Source of the DNA: an uncultured Bacteroides sp.
GTDB lineage: Bacteria > Bacteroidota > Bacteroidia > Bacteroidales > Bacteroidaceae
Direction of reading: 5' to 3'
DNA length: 64,000 nucleotides
Assembly: GCF_963676325.1 (NCBI RefSeq)
Contig: NZ_OY781099.1
Span: forward strand, 1,550,001-1,614,000
The notes beneath the pieces were generated by a model. That model made no database searches. It was not told the DNA's origin and worked only from the letters and a program-made list of their open reading frames with translations. Positions 51,253-61,058 of the stretch are shown here, piece by piece. The position numbers and the translations under genes were made by a program. Each line of letters opens with the position of its first letter. The stretch's first letter is position 1.

Positions 51253-53109
51253 ATGAAGAATTTCATATTAACATTTTTCTTTCTATTCTCTATCGGAGTA
51301 GTTGCTCAGCCCAATTATAATTATTCGGTGCTGAAGCGTGAAAAACTTGGCCGCGGAGTGGTGGCCATTCGTCTAAACTCTAAGGATGTATTTATTTCCT
51401 GGAGGTATCTTTCTTCTGATCCGATGAATGTTGGCTTCAATGTTTATCGCAACGGAGTTAAACTGACTAAGGAACCAGTAGCTAAAGGTACATTCTTTAA
51501 AGATTCTGATGAGGATTCTGCTAAGAAGGTTTACACAGTAAAATCAGTGATTCAGGGAAAAGAACAGGATGAGTTATCTGGCTCATACATTCTTCCTGCT
51601 AACGCACCAATAGGTTATATAAATATACCTCTTGATAAACCGGCTGATGGGGTAACTCCTGCTGGCGATAAATATACTTATTCTCCCAATGATGCAAGTA
51701 TAGGAGATGTTGATGGAGATGGCGAATATGAAATTATCCTGAAATGGGATCCTTCCAATGCTCATGATAATGCTCACAATGGATATACAGGCAATGTATA
51801 TTTTGATTGTTATCGCCTGAACGGAGAAAAGCTTTGGAGAATTGATATGGGAAAGAATATTCGTGCCGGAGCTCATTATACTCAGTTTATGGTCTTTGAT
51901 CTGGATGGAGATAATAAGGCTGAGGTAGTGATGAAAACATCTGATGGAACGATTGATGGAACAGGAAAAGTAATTGGAAATCCGAATGCTGATTATCGTT
52001 CTGAAAATGGACGTATTCTTACAGGGTCTGAATATCTTACTGTTTTTAATGGAAAGACCGGAGCTGCTATGTCTACAATTGATTATATTCCGCAGCGCGG
52101 TGACCTGATGGGATGGGGTGATGATCATGCTAACAGATCAGATCGCTATTTGGCTTGTGTAGCATATCTGGATGGAGTTCATCCAAGTGTAGTGATGTGC
52201 CGTGGATATTACACTCGCACTGTACTTGCAGCTTTTGACTGGGATGGGAAAGAATTGAAAAATCGTTGGACCTTTGATTCTAATGTTCCGGGTAATGAGA
52301 AATATGCCGGACAAGGAAATCATAATCTTCGTGTAGGTGATGTGGATGGCGACGGATGTGACGAGATAGTCTATGGCGCATGTGTTATTGATAATAATGG
52401 TAAAGGACTTTATTCCACTGGTATGGGACATGGCGATGCTTTGCACATGACAGCTTTTGATCCTTCCAGCAAAGAACTTCAGGTGTGGGATTGCCATGAA
52501 AACAAAAAGGATGGCTCTTCATTCCGCGATGCCCGTACTGGAAAAATAATTTTTCAGGTAAGGAGTAATACTGATGTGGGACGTGCAATGGCTGCTGATA
52601 TTGATCCAACAAATCCGGGAGTAGAAATGTGGTCTTTAGAAAGCGGGGGTATAAGAAATATAAAAGGTGAAGTTATTAATCCTAATCTGAGAACTGTTTC
52701 TGTAAATTCAGCAGTTTGGTGGGATGGCGATCTTTTAAGAGAACTGCTTGACAAGAACTCTATTAGTAAATATGATTGGAAAACGGGAAGGTGTCAGCCT
52801 ATATTTACAGCTCAGGATTGTTCTTCAAACAATGGAACTAAATCTACTCCTGCTCTTCAGGGCGATATTATCGGTGACTGGAGAGAGGAAGTTTTATTGC
52901 GCACTTCAGACAATTCGGCTTTGCATTTATATGTTTCAACAATTCCTACTGAATATCGTTTTCATACATTCCTTGAAGATCCGGTTTATCGCATAAGTAT
53001 TGCTACACAAAATGTGGCTTATAACCAGCCTACTCAACCTGGATTTTATTTTGGTACTGACTTGAAAGGTATATTTAGAGGATATAATTTTAACTCAGAT
53101 AAGAAATAA
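51253..53109 (+). CDS. rhamnogalacturonan endolyase (PL11)
   Basis: A 618-residue secreted lyase that cuts the RG-I backbone between rhamnose and galacturonate by beta-elimination, leaving an unsaturated uronate. A signal peptide covers about 1-18. The chain shows PL11 features: the start Lys-Leu-Gly-Arg-Gly-Val-Val-Ala, and calcium-binding Asp-x-Asp-x-Asp-Gly repeats of the eight-bladed propeller (Asp-Val-Asp-Gly-Asp-Gly-Glu, Asp-Leu-Asp-Gly-Asp-Asn, Asp-Val-Asp-Gly-Asp-Gly-Cys). Length matches YesW/YesX-type enzymes. It lies 3 nt after GH95 and 30 nt before the trimodular gene. This lyase is the strongest marker for RG-I as the substrate. Confidence 0.93.
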   Translation: MKNFILTFFFLFSIGVVAQPNYNYSVLKREKLGRGVVAIRLNSKDVFISWRYLSSDPMNVGFNVYRNGVKLTKEPVAKGTFFKDSDEDSAKKVYTVKSVIQGKEQDELSGSYILPANAPIGYINIPLDKPADGVTPAGDKYTYSPNDASIGDVDGDGEYEIILKWDPSNAHDNAHNGYTGNVYFDCYRLNGEKLWRIDMGKNIRAGAHYTQFMVFDLDGDNKAEVVMKTSDGTIDGTGKVIGNPNADYRSENGRILTGSEYLTVFNGKTGAAMSTIDYIPQRGDLMGWGDDHANRSDRYLACVAYLDGVHPSVVMCRGYYTRTVLAAFDWDGKELKNRWTFDSNVPGNEKYAGQGNHNLRVGDVDGDGCDEIVYGACVIDNNGKGLYSTGMGHGDALHMTAFDPSSKELQVWDCHENKKDGSSFRDARTGKIIFQVRSNTDVGRAMAADIDPTNPGVEMWSLESGGIRNIKGEVINPNLRTVSVNSAVWWDGDLLRELLDKNSISKYDWKTGRCQPIFTAQDCSSNNGTKSTPALQGDIIGDWREEVLLRTSDNSALHLYVSTIPTEYRFHTFLEDPVYRISIATQNVAYNQPTQPGFYFGTDLKGIFRGYNFNSDKK

Positions 53110-53139
53110 TTTGTAAATTAGTTCTGTAAGATTATTTAT

Positions 53140-56100
53140 ATGAAGAAATCAATTTTGTTGATTGCGATAATGCAAACAGCTTTAGCTTTTTCATTATCGG
53201 CGCAGAAAAAGGAAAAGGTCAACGATTCAAATGCTCCGCTTCATCTGTTGCAACCGGCATATAAAGTTCCATACGGAGAGCTTTCTACCGGTGCAATAAA
53301 GAAAGATCTGAACCGTATCCTTTCATATCTTGAAACAGCTACTCCTGCACGTGTAGTCGATAAAAATACTCAAAAGGAAATAACCGATTACAGCAAGATA
53401 AATGCTGATGCACAGTTGGAACGCGGAACTTTCCGTCTGGCCAGTTATGAGTGGGGAGTAACTTATGCGGCAATGCTTGATGCTGCTTTAGCTACAGGTG
53501 ACAGTAAATATTCTGATTATGTATATAAGCGGTTTAGCTTTTTGAATAATGTAGCTCCGTCTTTTAAGAAAGTGCTGGATGCTACTGGTTCTACAGATCC
53601 GCAGATGAAACAACTTCTGGCTCCGCATGCTCTTGATGATGCCGGTGCTATGTGTGCTGCAATGATTAAGGCAAACAGGTTAAAACCATCTTTGGAGATT
53701 CGCACATTGATAGATAATTACATGAATTATATCATGTATAAAGAGTACCGTCTTTCTGACGGAACGTTTGCGCGCAACCGTCCTCAGAAAAATACGCTTT
53801 GGCTGGATGATATGTTTATGTCAGTACCTGCAATAGCGCAGATGGGAAAACTGACTGGGGAAGATAAATATTACAATGAGGCTGTGAAGCAAATTATGCA
53901 ATTCTCATCCCGAATGTTCGTAAAAGAAAAAGGATTGTATCGTCACGGCTGGGTAGAGGGAATGGAACAACATCCTTCTTTCCATTGGGCAAGAGCAAAC
54001 GGATGGGCTTTGCTCACACTAGTTGAAACACTCGATGTCTTGCCGCAATCCCATCCTCAGTATAATGCTATACTTGAACAACTTCGTGCACACATTGCCG
54101 GTTTGGCTGCTTGCCAATCAAGTGAGGGATTCTGGCATCAGCTTCTGGATAGGAATGATTCTTATCTGGAAACTTCGGCAACAGGAATATATGTCTATTG
54201 TATAGCTCATGCTATTAATCGCGGATGGGTTGATGCTTCTGCTTACGGACCGGTAGTTCAGCTTGGATGGCATGCAATTTCTACTAAGATTAATTCGGCT
54301 GGTGAAGTGGAAGGTACATGTGTGGGAACTGGAATGGGATTTGATCCGGCATATTATTACTATCGCCCTGTTAATACTTATGCTGCTCATGGCTACGGAC
54401 CAGTTATCTGGGCAGGTGCTGAAATGATTAAACTGCTTAACAGTAAATATCCTAAAATGAATGATAGTGCGGTGCAGTATTATTCAACGCCACAAAACAC
54501 TACTGCTCCAATTTTTGGTGTAGCTGTTTCAGGCCGTCCGGAAGAAATTATTGCGGGTAGCAGCAGACGAAATGAGAATGCTCCTGTTATCTTTGTGATT
54601 GGTGACTCTACCGTGAAAAACGGAATGGGAAAAGGCGATGACGAAATGTGGGGGTGGGCTGCTTTCTTTGACAACTTCTTTGATACTAAACGCATCTCTA
54701 TAGAGAATCATGCTCTTGGCGGACGAAGCAGTCGTACTTTCCTTACAGAAGGATTGTGGGAAAAAGTTCTTCCGGGAATAAAGAAAGGAGATTATCTTTT
54801 TATTCAGTTCGGACATAACGATGGAGGTTCATTGAGTACTGGCCGTGCACGCGCTTCATTGAATGGTACCGGCGAGGAATCGGAAACCGTAATCATGGAA
54901 CGTACAGGCGGACCGGAAGAGGTTTTCACCTTTGGTCATTATCTGAGACTATATATTCGTCAGGCAAAGGCTCATGGAGCAATACCTGTTGTGCTGTCTC
55001 ACACTCCGGCCAATAAGTGGGCCGATGGTAAAATGAGCAGATGTGATGAAACTTATGGAAAGTGGTCAAAGGAAGTGGCAGAACAGGAAGGTGCATTTTA
55101 TATTGATGTGAATGACCGCAGTGCCAAGAAGTTTGAAACGCAGGGAATGGAGAAAGCAAAATCTTATTATAAGGACAATGTTCATACCACATTTGATGGA
55201 GCAATGCTGAATGCTAAATCAGTGCTTGAAGGTCTACTTGATTTGCCAGACTGTCCATTGAATCAGTATCTTGACAAGTCTGCTTTATCAAAAGAATATA
55301 AAGCTGCTGATAAGCCTTTGTTCCGTGATCCTGTTTACGATGGAGCAGCAGATCCAATTGTTATATGGAATAAGCAGGAACAGAAATGGTTCATGTTTTA
55401 TACCAACCGTCGTGCAAATATGACCGATAGTAAAGGAGTTGACTGGGTTCATGGAACTCCAATCGGAATTGCAGAGTCTACCGATGGAGGAGCAACCTGG
55501 AAATACCGTGGAATAGCCAATATCAATTATGGTTCAAAGGATGTAACTTACTGGGCTCCGGATATTGTTGAAAGTAATGGCGTTTATCACATGTTCCTTA
55601 CTATTGTTCCGGGAGTATTTACAGATTGGAGCCATCCACGGGAGATTATACACCTTACAAGTTCTAATCTGCTTGACTGGACTTTTATTTCAAAGATTCC
55701 TTTAGCTTCCGATAAAGTTATTGATGCCGGTATTGTAAAAGCACCCGATGGTATGTGGCGCATGTATTACAATAACGAGAAAGATCATAAATCAATTTAC
55801 TATGCGCAAAGTAAGGATCTGAACAAATGGGAAGATAAAGGAAAAGTTGTAGGTGACCGTTCAGGAGAAGGACCAAAAGTTTTCGCCTGGAAAGGAAAGT
55901 ATTTTATGCTTGTAGATAATTGGGACGGTTTGGCTGTCTATTCATCAAATGATATGGAGAACTGGAAACGCCAGGAGCATAATATTCTACGTGAACCGGG
56001 CGAAGGAAAAGACGATGGAACCAAAGGACTTCATGCCGATGTTGTTGTAAATAACGGCAATGCGTATGTAATCTACTTTACACATCCCGGAAGAGTTGCA

Positions 56101-56226
56101 ACACCAGCCGGTAAACTTGATAATTACGAAACCAGACGGACTTCCGTTCAGGTAGGAAAACTAGAATATGAAAATGGAGAAATTAAGTGTGACAGAAACA
56201 AACCTGTTTACATAAACTTGAGATAA
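53140..56226 (+). CDS. three-domain enzyme: GH105 + CE12 esterase + GH43-like
   Basis: A single 1028-residue secreted protein (signal about 1-21) with three catalytic-looking domains. Residues about 40-455 are a GH105/GH88-type (alpha/alpha)6 barrel with Trp-Leu-Asp223-Asp-Met-Phe and Arg-Ala-Asn-Gly-Trp. Residues about 475-710 are an SGNH/CE12 esterase with Gly-Asp-Ser490-Thr-Val, Phe-Gly-His-Asn-Asp and Asp679-Asn-Val-His682. Residues about 720-1028 are a five-bladed propeller of the GH43 type, with Asp-Pro-Ile-Val, Tyr-Trp-Ala-Pro-Asp-Ile and Gly-Glu-Gly-Pro-Lys. Together they would remove the unsaturated uronate, the acetyl group and perhaps an arabinosyl or galactosyl residue. No frameshift or internal start suggests an assembly artefact. 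Confidence 0.88.
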   Translation: MKKSILLIAIMQTALAFSLSAQKKEKVNDSNAPLHLLQPAYKVPYGELSTGAIKKDLNRILSYLETATPARVVDKNTQKEITDYSKINADAQLERGTFRLASYEWGVTYAAMLDAALATGDSKYSDYVYKRFSFLNNVAPSFKKVLDATGSTDPQMKQLLAPHALDDAGAMCAAMIKANRLKPSLEIRTLIDNYMNYIMYKEYRLSDGTFARNRPQKNTLWLDDMFMSVPAIAQMGKLTGEDKYYNEAVKQIMQFSSRMFVKEKGLYRHGWVEGMEQHPSFHWARANGWALLTLVETLDVLPQSHPQYNAILEQLRAHIAGLAACQSSEGFWHQLLDRNDSYLETSATGIYVYCIAHAINRGWVDASAYGPVVQLGWHAISTKINSAGEVEGTCVGTGMGFDPAYYYYRPVNTYAAHGYGPVIWAGAEMIKLLNSKYPKMNDSAVQYYSTPQNTTAPIFGVAVSGRPEEIIAGSSRRNENAPVIFVIGDSTVKNGMGKGDDEMWGWAAFFDNFFDTKRISIENHALGGRSSRTFLTEGLWEKVLPGIKKGDYLFIQFGHNDGGSLSTGRARASLNGTGEESETVIMERTGGPEEVFTFGHYLRLYIRQAKAHGAIPVVLSHTPANKWADGKMSRCDETYGKWSKEVAEQEGAFYIDVNDRSAKKFETQGMEKAKSYYKDNVHTTFDGAMLNAKSVLEGLLDLPDCPLNQYLDKSALSKEYKAADKPLFRDPVYDGAADPIVIWNKQEQKWFMFYTNRRANMTDSKGVDWVHGTPIGIAESTDGGATWKYRGIANINYGSKDVTYWAPDIVESNGVYHMFLTIVPGVFTDWSHPREIIHLTSSNLLDWTFISKIPLASDKVIDAGIVKAPDGMWRMYYNNEKDHKSIYYAQSKDLNKWEDKGKVVGDRSGEGPKVFAWKGKYFMLVDNWDGLAVYSSNDMENWKRQEHNILREPGEGKDDGTKGLHADVVVNNGNAYVIYFTHPGRVATPAGKLDNYETRRTSVQVGKLEYENGEIKCDRNKPVYINLR

Positions 56227-56250
56227 AAACAATTTAAAAAGAAAAGCACA

Positions 56251-56562
56251 ATGAAAAGAGAAGCGTTTAAAATGTATTTGAAACCAGGGTTCGAAGAAGA
56301 GTATCAAAGAAGACACAATGCTATATGGCCTGAATTAAAAGAATTGTTGGAAAAGAGTGGAGTATCAGATTATACAATTTTTTGGGATAAAGATACCAAT
56401 GTACTTTTTGCAGTTCAGAAAAATGATGGCAGTGGGTCGCAGGACTTGGGAGATAATCCAATTGTACAGAAGTGGTGGGCCTATATGGCCGATCTAATGG
56501 AGACAAACCCCGATAACTCTCCTGTTTCGATTCCTATAAAAGAAGTTTTCCACATGGATTAA
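56251..56562 (+). CDS. rhaM: L-rhamnose mutarotase
   Basis: A 103-residue cytoplasmic protein of the RhaM/RhaU family, which interconverts alpha- and beta-L-rhamnopyranose so that isomerase can use it. Family marks: Phe-Lys-Met-Tyr-Leu-Lys-Pro-Gly near the start, Glu-Tyr-Gln-Arg-Arg-His-Asn-Ala-Ile-Trp-Pro-Glu-Leu, and Trp-Trp-Ala-Tyr-Met-Ala-Asp-Leu-Met. Length is normal (about 104). It follows the trimodular enzyme by 24 nt and ends with a terminator. Its presence confirms that L-rhamnose is an expected product of this locus. Isomerase, kinase and aldolase genes are not in the window. Confidence 0.94.
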   Translation: MKREAFKMYLKPGFEEEYQRRHNAIWPELKELLEKSGVSDYTIFWDKDTNVLFAVQKNDGSGSQDLGDNPIVQKWWAYMADLMETNPDNSPVSIPIKEVFHMD

Positions 56563-56583
56563 TTGCTTTTTCTTCACAGAAGG

Positions 56584-56615
56584 TGCCCGATGAAAAAACT
56601 CATCGGGCATTTTTT
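56584..56615 (+). terminator. terminator after rhaM
   Basis: A perfect 10-bp stem (56584-56593 with 56600-56609), a 6-nt loop and six T (56610-56615). It ends the GH95-to-rhaM operon. Confidence 0.9.
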
Positions 56616-56639
56616 ATATAAAAAGGTGTCAATTGATTG

Positions 56640-56669
56640 GTTGATAGAAAGAAAAAATATATATTTTTG
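56640..56669 (+). promoter_or_regulatory. promoter of the hybrid two-component gene
   Basis: TATTTTTG (56662-56669) fits the -7 box, 30 nt before the ATG. Upstream GTTG (56640-56643, 18-nt spacer) or ATTG (56636-56639, 22-nt spacer) could serve as -33. Confidence 0.5.
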
Positions 56670-56698
56670 TTTCGCGAAATAATCCTAATGTATCTGAA

Positions 56699-59600
56699 AT
56701 GAAAAGACACATCTTATTTTTTCTTTTATTCTTTTCCCTAATATCTTGTTCTTTTGCGTCTATAGAAATACGCTCAAAACAAATTACCACAAGCAATGGC
56801 CTGGCCAATAACTCTGTGCGTTATATACTCCAGGACAGTAAAGGGTTCATCTGGATGGGAACTCTTAACGGTCTGTGCCGTTATGATGGTAACTCATTCC
56901 TCACTTTTAAACCTCAGTTAGGCAATAACATCTCATTGATTGATCACCGTATTTACGATCTTGAGGAAGATAAAAATGGCTTATTGTGGATCAATACCTC
57001 TGCCGAACTATATAGCTGCTATGATCTGAAACACGACTGTTTTGTCGACTTTACCGGAAATGGTGAACTGAGACAAAACTATTCGAAAAAGATGATTGCG
57101 AAGAACGGAGATATATGGCTCTGGAATTCAGGCAATGGTTGTCGTCAGATAAAATATGCCAATGGGGAGTTCTCGTCTTTGAGTTTCACAAAGAAGAACA
57201 GAACCCTATCCAGCGACCTTGTTGTTTTTGTTTCTGAAGATTCAAAAGGAGCTATATGGATTGGTACAGAGAACGGACTAACAAGAGTGTATAATGGTTC
57301 AAGCTCTGTTGTTGACAATAAAAGAAGCTTCTATAAGTCGGTCAGCTACAAGGGGCAAACATACTTTGTGACAGATAAGAGTGAGGTACTTTGGTACAAT
57401 CCTGTTTCTCATAAACTTATGGTTATGAGTTCACTGCCCAGTTTTGGAGGTAAAATAACACCTACCGGATGTCTTCTTATAAAAGATGACTGGTTTATCT
57501 TTACTTCTGAGGGAGTTTATACCTTCAATTTTAATACCAAATCCTTGTACAAGGATACAAAACTCTTTAATGAACAGATTCTATCCGGCTCTACTCTTAC
57601 CGACAATAAAGGTAACAGCTGGATTTATAATCGTACGGGAAAAGTGTGGTACGTAAATGTACGGACAAAGAAGGTTAAGAGCTTTCAGCTTATCCCGCAA
57701 AATAAAATTAATTTCATTGATAATGAAAGATATCACATAGTTCACGATTCAAGAAATATTATCTGGATTTCAACCTATGGCAATGGTTTGTTTGCTTATG
57801 ATGTTTCAAAGGATGAACTTGAACATTATACTTCAAATATTAACGGTTTCAGTCACATCAGCTCAGATTTTCTTCAATTTGTAATGGAAGATAAATCGGG
57901 TGAGATATGGGTTAGTTCTGAATTTGCAGGATTATCAAAGATTACCGTTCTGAATGAGAATACCAACCGTATTTATCCGGAAAACAGTTCATTGTCCGAC
58001 CGTTCAAATACCGTCAGAATGATTTCAAGAATGGACAATGGAGATATATGGATTGGTACAAGAAAGGGGAGTGTCTACATCTATGATTCTAACCTGAAGA
58101 TGAAGAGTACCGCTCAGAATTACCATTCTAATATTTATGCCGTGCAGCAAGACGCTGCTGGAAAAGTGTGGATGGGAAGTCGTGGTGATGGTCTTTGCAT
58201 TGATGGAGTGTGGTATAAAAATGATCCAAACAATCCGAATTCTATTTCGGAAAACAATGTATTTTCAATCTTGAGGGATAGCAGAAACAGAATGTGGGTT
58301 GCTACTTTTGGCGGCGGTCTTGATCTGGCTGTCTTTAAAAACGGAAAGTATATATTCAAACATTTCATAAACCAGTCTTACGGACAGAAACAGGTAAGGG
58401 TGCTTTTACAGGATATTAACGGAATGATCTGGGCAGGAACCAGTGATGGCGTTTATGTCTTTAATCCGGATTTGATTGTAAAGAATCCGAAGAGATATGA
58501 TGTGTATAACTGCAATAACGGCAAACTGAAGAGTAACGAGATACGTGCTATAATGCAGGATAAGAGTGGACGAATCTGGATTGGTACCTCAGGTGCAGGA
58601 TTCAGCACTTGTGAACTGAAGAAGGATTATTCTGCAATCACTTTTGATCATTACGGTACTCAGAACGGATTGGTGAACGATGTGGTTCAGTCAATGAATC
58701 AGGATGAAGCTGGTAATATGTGGATAGCAACGGAATATGGTATGTCTAAGTTCTATCCAAAAACAAAGATTTTTGAGAACTATTTCTTCTCAAGCTATTC
58801 GCTGGGAAATGTGTACAGTGAAAACAGTACAAGCAAATGCAAAGATGGCAAACTGATATTCGGAACAAACTATGGATTGATAGTGCTCGATTCAAAGAAA
58901 GTAAAGAGAGCATTCTTCTCTTCTCCGGTAGTACTGACCAGCCTTAAGATTAATGGTATCAACGTTAGTCCGGAAGATCCCGACTCACCACTTGAGCAAT
59001 CTATCTCTTATTCGGATAAGATTGTGCTGAAGCATTCGCAGAACTCATTTGTGATAGACTTCTCTTCTTTCAATTTTTATGAAACAGAACTAACTAAGTA
59101 TTCTTATAAACTGGAAAATTACGATAAAGAGTGGAGCACACCCTCTTCATTGAACTTTGCCGCATATAAAAATCTGCCTGCCGGGGAGTACACATTAAAG
59201 GTTAGAGTGTGTAATGGCTCGGGAGTTTGGGATTATCGTGTAACAACCCTCGAAATTGTTGTCAGACCTCCGTTCTGGCTTACTATCTGGGCATTCCTAA
59301 TTTATGCAATTGTACTGGGTGTTATTCTTTATTTTGCTTATAAAATTACCCGCGACTTTACCAGACTTCATAATAAGGTACAGGTTGAGAAGCAACTTAC
59401 TGACTATAAACTGGTATTCTTTACCAATATCTCTCATGAATTCCGTACTCCGCTAACTCTAATTAAGGGATCGCTTGAGCGAATTCAGCGTATTGAAAAC
59501 TATCCCAAAGAGTTTGCACACCCGTTGCAGACAATGGAAAAAAGTACCAATCGTATGATTAGACTGATTGACCAGTTGCTCGAGTTTAGAAAGATGCAGA

Positions 59601-60964
59601 ATAATAAGTTGGCTCTTTCACTTGAAAAAACCGATGTCATTGCTTTTGTCTATGAGATATTCCTGAGCTTCAGTGATATTTCCGAATCGAAGAATATGGA
59701 CTTTAAGTTTGAATCTTCGGTCGATTCTTATAAAATGTACATTGATAAGGAAAAACTAGACAAGGTGGTTTACAACCTACTGTCTAACTCCTTTAAGTAC
59801 ACACCTTCAAAGGAGAAAGTTACATTAATAGTGACTGTAAACGAGGAAAAGGGTTGTCTTCTTATTCAGGTGAAAGATACCGGTGTTGGAATTCCGAAGG
59901 AGAAACGTACCGAGCTGTTCAAACGTTTTATGCAGAGCAACTTCTCTGGTAACAGCGTTGGAATCGGACTTCATCTGGTGAATGAGCTGGTTGGCGTACA
60001 TAAAGGTAAAATCTGGTATGAAGAGAACGAAGGCAGAGGTTCAGTGTTTACCGTAAGCTTGCCGTTGGATGAAACTGTTTATGGAGAAAAGGATTTCCTT
60101 ATTCCTAATAACATCCTGATGAAAGAGGAGCAGGCTATGAATAATGTGAAGCTCACACCTATTGATTTACAGGAGATGGCCGATGTTGTGCCTTTAAATA
60201 AACATAAGATTCTTATAATAGAAGACGATAATGACGTTCGCCAATTCCTGAAAGAGGAGATAGGGCGATACTTTGAGATTGAAACTGCCGAAGATGGTAT
60301 TGCCGGTCTTGAAAAGATAAAGGAGTATGATGCCGACCTTATTGTTTGCGATGTACTTATGCCACGAATGGGTGGCTATGAAGTGACCAAACGACTGAAA
60401 GAGGACTTCCAGACAAGTCACATTCCGGTTATCTTGCTTACAGCATTAGGCACAACAGAAAATCATCTTGAGGGAATTGAGAGCGGAGCCGATGCCTATA
60501 TTACTAAACCATTCAGTTCAAAACTGCTTTTGGCTCGTATCATAAAGTTGATTGAACAGCGTGAAAAGCTGCGTGATAAGTTTTCAAGTGAACCGGGAAT
60601 AAGCCGTCCGGCAATTTGCTCAACAGATAAAGACAAAGAATTTGTTGATAAAATGCATGGCATTCTGGAGGCAGAGATTACCAATGCAGAATTCTCTGTA
60701 GATGATTTTGCAGCGCAAATGGGATTGGGCCGAACTGTCTTTTATAAGAAAGTGAAAGGTGTTACCGGACATTCTCCAAATGAATATCTTCGTATTATTC
60801 GTATGAAGAAAGCTGCTGAAATGCTTCTTACCACTAGCCTTACAGTATCGGAAGTGTCTTATAAAGTGGGGATTAACGATCCTTTCTATTTTAGTAAATG
60901 TTTTAAGTCACAGTTTGGTATGGCCCCTTCTGTGTATCAAAAACAAGATGAAATAAAAAAATAA
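56699..60964 (+). CDS. hybrid two-component system regulator (HTCS)
   Basis: A 1421-residue one-protein sensor and regulator of the type that controls Bacteroides glycan loci. Order: signal peptide (about 1-22); about 14 Reg_prop blades forming two periplasmic propellers (about 25-730, repeated Gly-Xaa-Ile-Trp-Ile-Gly-Thr); Y_Y_Y domain (about 775-850); one membrane helix (about 860-882); histidine kinase with His913 in Ser-His-Glu-Phe-Arg-Thr-Pro-Leu-Thr and an ATPase domain; receiver domain with acids at 1175-1177 and phospho-acceptor Asp1218; AraC-type DNA-binding domain (about 1320-1415). It would bind a pectin oligosaccharide in the periplasm and activate the surrounding operons. All key residues are present. 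Confidence 0.96.
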   Translation: MKRHILFFLLFFSLISCSFASIEIRSKQITTSNGLANNSVRYILQDSKGFIWMGTLNGLCRYDGNSFLTFKPQLGNNISLIDHRIYDLEEDKNGLLWINTSAELYSCYDLKHDCFVDFTGNGELRQNYSKKMIAKNGDIWLWNSGNGCRQIKYANGEFSSLSFTKKNRTLSSDLVVFVSEDSKGAIWIGTENGLTRVYNGSSSVVDNKRSFYKSVSYKGQTYFVTDKSEVLWYNPVSHKLMVMSSLPSFGGKITPTGCLLIKDDWFIFTSEGVYTFNFNTKSLYKDTKLFNEQILSGSTLTDNKGNSWIYNRTGKVWYVNVRTKKVKSFQLIPQNKINFIDNERYHIVHDSRNIIWISTYGNGLFAYDVSKDELEHYTSNINGFSHISSDFLQFVMEDKSGEIWVSSEFAGLSKITVLNENTNRIYPENSSLSDRSNTVRMISRMDNGDIWIGTRKGSVYIYDSNLKMKSTAQNYHSNIYAVQQDAAGKVWMGSRGDGLCIDGVWYKNDPNNPNSISENNVFSILRDSRNRMWVATFGGGLDLAVFKNGKYIFKHFINQSYGQKQVRVLLQDINGMIWAGTSDGVYVFNPDLIVKNPKRYDVYNCNNGKLKSNEIRAIMQDKSGRIWIGTSGAGFSTCELKKDYSAITFDHYGTQNGLVNDVVQSMNQDEAGNMWIATEYGMSKFYPKTKIFENYFFSSYSLGNVYSENSTSKCKDGKLIFGTNYGLIVLDSKKVKRAFFSSPVVLTSLKINGINVSPEDPDSPLEQSISYSDKIVLKHSQNSFVIDFSSFNFYETELTKYSYKLENYDKEWSTPSSLNFAAYKNLPAGEYTLKVRVCNGSGVWDYRVTTLEIVVRPPFWLTIWAFLIYAIVLGVILYFAYKITRDFTRLHNKVQVEKQLTDYKLVFFTNISHEFRTPLTLIKGSLERIQRIENYPKEFAHPLQTMEKSTNRMIRLIDQLLEFRKMQNNKLALSLEKTDVIAFVYEIFLSFSDISESKNMDFKFESSVDSYKMYIDKEKLDKVVYNLLSNSFKYTPSKEKVTLIVTVNEEKGCLLIQVKDTGVGIPKEKRTELFKRFMQSNFSGNSVGIGLHLVNELVGVHKGKIWYEENEGRGSVFTVSLPLDETVYGEKDFLIPNNILMKEEQAMNNVKLTPIDLQEMADVVPLNKHKILIIEDDNDVRQFLKEEIGRYFEIETAEDGIAGLEKIKEYDADLIVCDVLMPRMGGYEVTKRLKEDFQTSHIPVILLTALGTTENHLEGIESGADAYITKPFSSKLLLARIIKLIEQREKLRDKFSSEPGISRPAICSTDKDKEFVDKMHGILEAEITNAEFSVDDFAAQMGLGRTVFYKKVKGVTGHSPNEYLRIIRMKKAAEMLLTTSLTVSEVSYKVGINDPFYFSKCFKSQFGMAPSVYQKQDEIKK

Positions 60965-60974
60965 TCTGATTTTG

Positions 60975-61005
60975 TTTGTTTATATAAAAAAGTTATCTAA
61001 TTTTG
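60975..61005 (+). promoter_or_regulatory. promoter of the PerR-like / rubrerythrin operon
   Basis: TTTG (60975-60978), a 19-nt spacer and TAATTTTG (60998-61005). A perfect 12-bp AT palindrome (61033-61044) follows in the 5' UTR and may be the regulator's own site. Confidence 0.7.
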
Positions 61006-61058
61006 CACACAGTATAAAACTGTAATGAATACAATTTTAAAATTAAAACTAATTAGCA

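Noticed and set aside
51583..52128. 181-codon minus-strand frame inside the PL11 gene
   Set aside because: It lies opposite the Asp-x-Asp-x-Asp-Gly repeats and gives an Ile/Ser-rich chain typical of an antisense frame.
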